A DNA stretch of 64,000 nucleotides, taken from assembly GCA_025617745.1 (NCBI GenBank), contig CM046856.1:48085580-48149579 (forward strand), in the 5' to 3' direction. Below are positions 55,579 to 64,000 of this stretch, piece after piece. How positions within the stretch are numbered: position 1 is the first letter of the stretch; each line of letters opens with the position of its first letter. Under the pieces are notes generated by a model. It was not told where the DNA came from. It saw only the letters and a list, made by a program, of their open reading frames with translations, and did not search any database. The translations under genes were made by a program, and so were the position numbers. The DNA comes from Heliocidaris erythrogramma. Taxonomy: Eukaryota > Echinodermata > Echinoidea > Camarodonta > Echinometridae.

Positions 55579-56817
55579 CAGACAGACAGAGCCATGGGCA
55601 TTACTATCAGGTGTAGATATGAACTCAGAGTCTCCAGTTTGTTAAGTTGGAAAAAGGTAGATGTTGTAATCTTCTGGCTTTAACTCTTTTACAGGAGATG
55701 CAAAGATCTTTGGTCCAAGCCTTTCCAGCATAGCAATAATGCCATATGGCATGATATCCATAAATTTACATAAATTTTGCCATCCTACTGAGGATATTAA
55801 ATAGGAACGTGTAATGTTAGATGTACATGTACCTCAAGCAGTTGGGGGAAAAAAGCCATATTCTCCCAGTCACAACATGGTAAGGAAGGTGGACACACAC
55901 TGCATGCATGAATCTTACCTGAGCATAACTGTCATCAAAAATGTTAGTATGAAGCACTACATACATCTAAATCCAGCTGATTATCATGAAAATAAATAAC
56001 ATGATTACAAAGACATTCCAGAAATCACCTTAAAGGCAATGTAAATACCCTAATTGCCTATATAGAAATCATGTTTAGATTATGTACCTCATTGTAATTT
56101 TCCCATATTTTAAACGGTGATGGAAAGGGCTATTGATATTGTCGTAGGTTGAAGTCTTTGCGATTGTGTTACATCTCCATTTTTGTATATTACCTTATTG
56201 TTATTGTATTTTGTATTTTCATGTAGAATGATGTGTTAAACCACAGGGTACCTTTGGAAAACAGTTTTGCATAACCGAACAGGCCAACCCTGTAGTATAG
56301 AAGAAAGAAGACACAATAAATAAATATAAATATAGTCCTAAGAAGAAATGTTGCTTTTACTGTTGACTCTCATCTTTAGCAGATCCTTTTATTTCGTCAG
56401 CTTCGTAAAATTTGCTAGAAGTACAAAAATATGGAAACAGTAACAGTAAATTTTCATATACATTCAACCACTTTTTTAATTGTTGAGAGAAAGTGTATTG
56501 AGAAAATAAGAAAGGGGATTAAGAAAGAGAATGGCCGTGATTTGGATCATGCTCAAAATGACATTCTCATTACTAACCAAATTGAAAGAAAGCTTGATGG
56601 AAAGTTTTATCAGTCCACTTGTTCCAGCCACTTTGCTGGTTTGGATGTCCTGTGCACCTGACTTCCAAATATCCTCAGAGAGTATATAGAGAGACACGAA
56701 CATTGATTGCTGGTGTAATGTTTATGTTATGGATTCCATCTTTGGGAAATAAGGAGAGAGGAACATTCAAGGGAATTTTAAAGGGTGATCGGACACGTGC
56801 TCTGGTGACAGGTTACA
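55576..56817. other. non-coding stretch, no gene recognised
   Basis: AT-rich. An acceptor-like TTACAG at 55694 precedes a short open stretch, but there is no evidence that it is an exon. Confidence 0.55.
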
Positions 56818-57096
56818 CGTCGTTTTTCCGAAGGTTCATAATTCTGAAGATTTGTTTTTACGAAGGTTCGTTACTCCGATGGTTCGTAATTCCGAAAATG
56901 AAATAGGGTTCATAATTCCGAAAATGAAAAAGGGTTCATATTTCCGAAGGTTTGTAATTCCTAAAGTTATGTAGGGCTCTATTGCATTTTTTGAATTACG
57001 ACCCTTCAGAATTATGAACCCCCTGCTATGGGAAATTTGTGTTTCAGAATTACGAACCTTCAGGAAAAACACCTTCAGGAAAAACGAGTACCCCCC
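56818..57096. repeat. foldback repeat of GGTTCATAATTCCGAA motifs, copy 1
   Basis: Left half has repeated 'GGTTCRTAATTCCGAAAATG' units; right half has the inverse (TTCAGAATTACGAACCTTC) and ends GGAAAAACGAGTACCCCCC. The unique core is AAAGTTATGTAGGGCTCTAT at 56959. In copies 2 and 3 this core is in the opposite orientation. No coding potential. Confidence 0.82.
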
Positions 57097-59489
57097 TGGT
57101 GACACATGCTCCAGGCTTTATTTTGTCCAAGATATACATGTAGTTCTAGGGTTAGGGTTTTCTGTTGGGTCCGGGTTGAAGTTTGGAATTGGTTAGTGTT
57201 AGAAAACAGTGAGTTTTGGAGAGGTGAAAAATAAGTTGTTAGCTTTCCCATGATTTCTTTGAATAATTGTGATGTCACATGAAAAAAATATTGGTCTTGA
57301 AGTGCCCTCATATTCATATATGACCATATGTTTTGAAAATTTCAACACAAATTTGCTTTTTGTGTACAGTCCCTTGAATATCAAGTTTAAGCTGATTTGC
57401 AACTAAAGGCATTTTGTTCATGTCAATATTTACTTATCATTCCATTATAATTGAATGTAATCCTTATTAATCTTGGACTTCCCCTTAGTATAATAAATGC
57501 TACCCCCATAATTTTTTTAGTCTAGCAACTTCAACAAAGTGCTTCATATATACTCATTGCACCTGGTCTCTGATTGATTGCACATCTCAAAACTTTTTTT
57601 TTTCCATCAGAGATCTTTAGAGATGATCTTGAGAATTAAGGATGCAATCCTTGGTGCCGTTAAATCAGGTCAACTGCATCGGGTAAACCTTTGGGAGCAG
57701 AAATGAGAGGTGGAAAATCTGCCTCTGCTTTGGAATTAATACTGCCATGATTGATCCAAATGCAATGCAGCGAGAGGGGGGGGGGGGGGGGGGGTGTTGT
57801 AGATAGTTTTAATTTTTGACAGAAGACTAATGCTGCTTCAAACTCTTTGTGCACCAATCAAGTAGTGATCTGTTAGACTGTATTGTAATTATTAAACAAC
57901 ATTGTTTGGTTTTTTTTAGTCTCTTTATTTTTTTTGCTTGGGGGGGGGTTACCCGTATTGACATAAAGCCAGTGAAAAAAATAAGATGTACATGTAACAT
58001 GCGTTATTTGCAAAGAAGCATAGTTATTAATCAATATTTAGAGAGTTACAATTCAAGGACTTTATGCAATGTTCATATAAATGGCATGGAAATGATCCCA
58101 TTGGGATTGGTGATAGTTGCATGGGCTATCCTGGTTTAAAATCATTAATTTTATGAAAACATTAGGTGTTTTTTTTTTAAATTTCCAATTGAATTGCATT
58201 TATGTTGTTATGGATGCTTTTTGAAGAGATATACACCTGTCAAATCAAATCCAATCAAACGCTGAGTATACTCCATGTAAATAACTCTAGTTGTCTTTAT
58301 TAAAGTGTGTGTATTATGTGTATGACATGGGTTGATGTGATGTACAGTACCAGTACATTGTGTAGAACAATCATCTTTATGGCTCATTGTGTTTGGAAAT
58401 GTCATTACCAGCACAAGGATGTTTTGAAGGAGCATATGTTTTTTTTTTATGCTCATTGCATTTTTTTAAAAACTCTGGTTTTGTGCTTCAGTGATTTAAG
58501 CTATGAAACTAATAAAATACTTTTGCATGGCATTTATTTTTTCATAACTATAACAATGGCAGTAGTATGTATATAGTGGGTATGTTAAAATTCCCAATAT
58601 TTTTTGAAGGACATGATAATCTTTGTCAATGAGCTTGTAGAAAATCAAAGTAGCATGTTCTGAAGTATAGTTATTTCATACCAATAATACTCAAATGGTC
58701 ATCAGAGGTGTGTGTAAACAAAAGTTAAATTGGTCCAGGATTATTACAGTTTGTGGAGAATATTGATTTGGTTTCATGGCTCAGTTAGTATGAAATGTGG
58801 TTACCTAGCATATTCTTCAAAATTTTCAAAGTATGTAACCCTCTTGTTTGCTCCATGATTAAAACTATTCATGAATATTTTTTTGTGATTTGGGTGGGGT
58901 TGTTCATGGACCAAAGTGGGTGATATTTCAGCTAATTCGTAGAATACTGTCTTTATTGCTGCTGGCTATAGCTACTGAGAAAGTAAGATTTTCTCCAAGC
59001 CATTTCATGTTTTGAGAGTTCTTTTTCAGAGCTCTTGTTGAGCTTTCTGAGCTGAATTGCTAGCTCTCTGCTTTACATGGCTTTAGATTTGATTTTACTG
59101 TTTAACCCTTGATAATTGACTGTCATTGAAGTTTTAAAACAATATTTTTATTTTTGAAAATAAATAGCCTATGTGGGGGAAATACCATACTTAGGAAATT
59201 TCAAGCGAAATATCTATGTCGTCAAATGGAATTCTGTCTTCTTTTGTAATACTTTGTTTCCTCTGTTTGGTAGAGCTCACATGTTCTAGTTTTGATAGAA
59301 TTTGTTTCTCAAAAATACATCATGTTTACCTGAGGAATATGCCTGCAGATATGTTTATAGCATCCAACACTAGGTGCTTTCTCCAGTAGCCAGAGCAAGC
59401 TGAAGCTTGATATAATCGACCGATCATCACTTTTTATGAAAATCATCCGAGTTTGAAGTTCTCCATCATCATTAGACTGATTAAAAGGG
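57097..59489. other. non-coding stretch, no gene recognised
   Basis: AT-rich sequence with a G21-type tract at 57776-57794, a G9 tract at 57941-57949 and a short GTTAGGGTT patch at 57147. No terminal repeats or exons identified. Confidence 0.55.
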
Positions 59490-59790
59490 GGAGGGGGGGT
59501 ACTTGTTCTTCCAAAGGTTTATTTTTCCAAAGGTTCTTCATTCCGAAACACAAATTTCCCATAGCAGGGGGTTCATAATTGCGAAAATGAAATGGGGTTC
59601 ATAATTCCAAACATTTGCAATAGAAATGCAATAGAGCCCTACATAACTTTTCGGAATTATGAACCTTCAGAAATTAGAACCCTCTTTCTTTTTGGGAATT
59701 ATGAACCCTATTTCACTTTCGCAATTGCAGTAATGGACTTTCGGGGTAACGAACCTTCAGAATTATTAACCTTCAAAAAAATGACATGTA
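59490..59790. repeat. foldback repeat of GGTTCATAATTCCGAA motifs, copy 2
   Basis: Starts GGGGGGGTACTTGTTCTTCC, has GGTTCATAATTGCGAAAATG units, the core AATAGAGCCCTACATAACTT (59626) and inverse units to AACCTTCAAAAAAATGACAT. Same family as 56818-57096 with the core reversed. Confidence 0.82.
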
Positions 59791-62700
59791 GCCGATTAAA
59801 GTGATCCAAGCTCAACTGAGGAATCAGCTTGAGGTACAGAGCATTAGCATCCAAATGAAAGTCAGGGTGCTTCTTCAAAGGCATATTAGCCCACTAATCG
59901 GCCAAATAGCGGGTTATTTCACAAGCGAGCCCTTGTTTGCGTGGGATAATCTGTATCTTCACTACAAATGAGCTTATGGTAATTTTGATTTGGCTAATTA
60001 ATCTTCACTGCATCAGAAATGTGAGGTATTTTAAGAACTTGGAATAACGGAAACAGGCCTACTGTGTCAGAGTACAGTATTCTCTATTCAGGTAGGCTAT
60101 ATGTACTATGTGTGGTTAGATGAAGAATGGGATCTTGATATCACGTCAGCAACCATGCATATGAATTAGCTGTGGGGTTCACGGTAGAGTGAAAGTGACA
60201 TTTGATTTATGACAATATTATCTTTCATGAATCCCCAAGGCCAGACTTGAGTTATGGGTGGTGCAAACAATAAAGGATGTTCTACAAACAGACCCCATGA
60301 CATAAGGTGTCCATCATGGCCTCTTAGAATAATAAGATGGATCTTCCCCACCTTTAATGTCTCTATAATTGATAAGTGTGTGTATCTGTATTAACCCATT
60401 CCCCACCCCCCCCCCAATCAACCACCCCCCCCCCCCCCATCAACCATTTCCCCAGCCACTATCTCCATCTTCATACTAGAAACACTGTTATGTGTTGATG
60501 CCTGAGTATTTTCTCAGGAGTGACAATGTAGTTTTCTTTCTGTCTGTCTTTTTACTGCTTCATTTTAGATACATTCATACATGCAATTATTTCTTTTGTA
60601 ATCCAAAGTGTAAATATGAAAGCTCGTCCATGCGCTCCATATGCATATAATCAAAATATGACAACAAAATTGTTTACTTAAAGAAGAGGGTTTTTTTCCT
60701 TATAAGAATCATTAGAAGAAAACTTAAAGTTCAAAAGGGATTGTGTTTCAAATACGGGGGGGGGGGGCATAATAGAAATAAAACAGATGGCTTTCCTTGT
60801 GTCTACTTTCTATTTTTTAGCTGTTCCATGCAAGCATCAGAAATGTTTGTTTTCAGACTTTTTATGAAAGAAAAGTCCATGAAGGAAGAATATAAACTCC
60901 CTCATCCCTCATTTATTTTCTACTACAAAGAACCTTCAGTGGACTGTATGTTTTGATGCAATTACATGTAAATGAACAACCATTATTCATAAATAAAGAA
61001 AATCTTGTACATTCTTTATTTTTCCCCCTTTTTTTTCAAATCTTGCAGCCTCTTAATATTGTGCATGTTATCGTATTTCAAGTTCATGAATTCTCTGATT
61101 TTTTGTCATAACTATACCAAAAAAAAACAACCCCAACCCTTTTCCATTGTTGTGTGATTTTTCCCTTGTCTGCTGGTAATGAATGCATGAGAAAGCATGC
61201 TTGTGTATATTGGATCACCAACAATGTGATATAAGGTACATGTTTATCATTTTATCTTGTGACATTGGCTTTATTTCTAATGAGCCAGGCCATTAGGGTG
61301 ATCATGATCTTTTTACCAGCTGGAATCCTCCTGATGATTAATATAAACATGAAAATCACAGCCAGTAGACAGTTCCTGTTGTTGACCTTCCTGTACTACA
61401 GATCAAATATTATATTTTGTTGTGCGGCTAGCAGAAGGACGTAAGGGTGTCACGCCATTCAGACACGCAATGTTGCATTAATTAATCAAGCAGAAGGTCG
61501 TAATTAAAGTACCAGTAACTTTAAAAAATAACCACACTTGCTATGAAACTATAAAAATTACATGTAGGCAGTTACCATCCATTTTTATAAATCGATAAAG
61601 ATCCCTGTCCTGTTTTTAGAATTGTATAGCATGTAATAATCAAAATCTTTAATAGTAGTGAAATACATGTACAAGAAGTTTGCTTTATGGCAAAACGTGT
61701 GCTAATTAATGCCCTTATGCCAGCCACACGACAATTTCCTGTTCTTCTTCCTTTAACATCAGATCAAATGTTCATATTTTCACCGCCTTAGCATTGTTCC
61801 AAGATATGGTAACTTTCATTGGTCAACATTTTCATGGTTTCACCTTAACTTTCCAATAGGCTTTTCAAGCATTTTGAAAATGTTTAATAGCAGTGTTTCT
61901 TCATATGCTTGCTAGTTGGAAAAGATAGATGTTTATTTAAAAAAAAAAAAATTTACTTTGTTTCTAAACCTAAAACATCATAGACATGATAATTAATCTT
62001 GGTTTTGAATACTTTTTATAAAAAGTCTTCTGTAAATGAACTTTTATGATAAAAAATCAATTTTTAGAATGTTTTACAAAATATAAAAGCAGTTTTCTTT
62101 ATTTCGGTATAATTTGTATATGCATATTTTTTTAAATCGGATTCTGTTTATTTGTTATGCATTAAGAAAACATTGATGCCTAAATAATAATAATAATGAT
62201 TATAATAATAATTGTTTTTACAGTAAACTGATCAGAGCGCTGATACCAACAACAAAATAAGTGAACAAATTGTGGGAGTAAGTGATTGGCAAATGAAGAA
62301 ATCACTTTTTATAGCTTGAATTTTCCAAGGATCATTTCAAATAGCCAATGACTTTATCATCATCTTTTTCTTCTCTTTGAATGTCTTTTTTGTTTAGCCT
62401 GCAGCAATATCATATTAATGAAAACAAGTTAATTCACATTTACTGGATAATCATAGGAATGTTCTGCTGTATTTTCTTTTACAACTGTATACTTGATCCC
62501 AAATGAGACTCTGGATCTATTATCTCCAGTCAGGGAAATGGGTGATTGAATTTGAGATGTAAGATTATCATTTCATCTAATCAAGCCAGAAAATAGCATG
62601 AGTCAACACAATTTTGTGATGGGTGGTGTTGAGTGTTAACAGCATAAACTGGAGAAAGAGGTCACTGCATGTACGTGTACAACTTAGAACCTTTTACTTT

Positions 62701-63360
62701 GGGAGTTGATATTTTGCTGAAGATGTGATGAAATAGGATTTGTTAAAATATTAATGATGATGCATGCTATAGATCCAGTGTAGAGTTCTAGTAGTCATGG
62801 CAGAGTACTGCTAACTTCCTTTGGAAACAAAGTATTTCTCTCTTTAATTTAGACTTTGATAAGAAAAATTCTTATTCAGGTGATGATCCAAGTTAAGTTG
62901 TGCTTGTTAAAAGAATTTTTTTTTTTTGGGGGGGGGGTGGGGGTTTGGGAGCGGAATGGACACCTGGGTCAGCCACTTATGCAGTGTAATAAAAATTGAA
63001 ATTTTTGGAGTTACTTTGTTTGGTTTGCAATTAAGACTTCATTCTTTGATTTAAGTGCCACTGGCACTATAGTCTGTACGTTAGTGGTTATTACTTGATA
63101 ATTTCATGTAGCTTATGCGTGAGAGAGAATGATTGCCCCAAGAAGTAGCTAATTACGTTACAAGGAAACCCGTGTTTTGATTTTTAGAAATCTGAAACTA
63201 TTTCTGGCTACTTCAGTCATCCCATGCTGAGTCATAATACTCAGCTAAGTATGATGTTGACTTGTTTTCAGTATACATTGGCTTTATTTCAAAGATTCAT
63301 GGGATGCATAGATCATTTTGGTCACCATTTGAAGTGGAGAAAGTATGCTTTATGATTATT
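59791..63360. other. non-coding stretch, no gene recognised
   Basis: Contains C-rich tracts at 60405-60440, G9-10 at 60756, a T/G homopolymer pair at 62917-62944 and AT-rich simple sequence. A single arm of the hairpin family (ATTAATGCCCTTATGCCAGCC) is seen at 61706. No exon recognised. Confidence 0.55.
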
Positions 63361-63369
63361 ACCTCTAAA

Positions 63370-63530
63370 TAGGAGTAGAAGTAGTATAGATGGTAGTAAT
63401 AGCGGTCGCAGCAGCTGTTATAGTAGTAGCAGTAATAGTATGTAGTATATATCTAAGTACGGTAGTAACAGATGTATATGTAGTAGTAGTAGTAGTTGTT
63501 GCTGTTGTAGTAATAATAATACTCTTTGTA
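63370..63530. repeat. degenerate (GTA)n microsatellite
   Basis: Imperfect GTA/GTT trinucleotide array. The Val-rich and Thr-rich open frames on the two strands are produced by it. Confidence 0.92.
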
Positions 63531-63600
63531 GCAGTGGTACATATATCATACAAATACATGTACCACAACAGAAGTGGCATTGGGAAAAATATATTGCATC

Positions 63601-64000
63601 GGGGGGTACTCATTTTTCGTTTTCCGAAGGCTCATAATTGCGAAGGTTCATAATTCCGACATACAAAGTTCCCATCAAAGGGGGTTCATAATTCCGAAAA
63701 TGAAATAGGGTTCATTATTTTGTCTGAGCATTTGATTAATTTCTTTGAAGGTTTGTAATTCCGAAAATGGAATAGGGTTCATAATTCCAAAAATGAAAAA
63801 GAGTTCATATTTCGGAAGGTTCGTAATTCCAAAAATGCAACAGAGTCCTACATAAGTTTTTAGGAATTACAAACCTTCGGAAAACTAATCCTTTTTCATT
63901 TTCAGCATTATATGAACCTTCGGAATTACGAACCGTCAGAGTAACGAACCTTCAGAAAAACAAACCTTCAAAATTATGAACCTTCAGAAAAACAACATGC
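63601..64000. repeat. foldback repeat of GGTTCATAATTCCGAA motifs, copy 3 (runs off the window)
   Basis: Starts GGGGGGTACTCATTTTTCG, followed by GGTTCATAATTCCGAAAATG units, the core AATGCAACAGAGTCCTACAT (63834), and inverse units AATTACGAACCGTC and AATTATGAACCTTC to the window end. Longer than copies 1 and 2, with an unrelated 'TTTGTCTGAGCATTTG' stretch in the left arm. Confidence 0.82.

Noticed and set aside
55695..55790. Possible short exon after TTTTACAG, phase compatible with exon B
   Set aside because: Only about 30 codons with no recognised family and no donor; an acceptor-like CAG is common by chance.
63365..63653. Thr-rich and Val-rich open frames on both strands
   Set aside because: Produced by the GTA/TAC trinucleotide repeat.

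Overview
This is nuclear DNA from an animal. It is AT-rich and mostly non-coding, with spliced host exons (AG...GT boundaries), many microsatellites, long poly-G/poly-C and poly-T/poly-A tracts, tRNA-derived SINEs, many MITE-like and foldback repeats, and three large DIRS-type tyrosine-recombinase retrotransposons. DIRS elements together with the AGCTCACCTGAG-type and GGCCCGAATTCACAAAG-type repeats suggest a marine invertebrate, possibly an echinoderm or related deuterostome. No species-diagnostic gene was recognised, so that is inference.

Layout. 1-276: the 3' end of a LINE followed by a truncated tRNA-derived SINE. 277-6850: intergenic or intronic sequence with simple repeats. 6851-12973: DIRS element 1, decayed. 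14440-14659 and 36267-36960: two phase-compatible exons of one plus-strand host gene, coding a Ser-rich, probably disordered protein segment that I could not name. The roughly 21.6 kb between them reads as an intron holding MITEs, an 800 bp tandem duplication, and a 25.2-34.6 kb repeat nest in which DIRS element 2 (25637-31814) sits inside a TTAA-flanked element. 37548-37916: a nearly complete minus-strand SINE. 42076-44330: two complex interspersed repeats. 46143-55419: DIRS element 3, the best preserved copy. Its right end is split by two nested insertions: a terminal-inverted-repeat element carrying a LINE fragment, and a 1.85 kb Helitron-like element. 56.8-64 kb: intergenic sequence with three copies of a foldback repeat built from GGTTCATAATTCCGAA motifs.

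The DIRS copies show the full class architecture: inverted terminal repeats (ITRs), an internal complementary region (ICR) that is the reverse complement of the two joined ends, a gag-like ORF, RT plus RNase H plus a methyltransferase-like region, and a tyrosine recombinase (YR). Elements 1 and 2 are one subfamily and element 3 another. In all three the boundaries are consistent with circle integration through a short shared AT/ATTT crossover. Element 3 needs only two single-base frame changes to explain its ORFs. Elements 1 and 2 have damaged catalytic motifs, yet within each element the two ITRs are almost perfect matches.

Most noteworthy observations: the site-specific crossover readable from three insertions and from related empty sites; concerted ITR variants; element-specific tandem duplications; a three-deep TTAA nest; a dispersed ~58 bp hairpin family with four copies; a foldback family with a unique core; and CRE-like palindromes recurring inside the Helitron-like insert.
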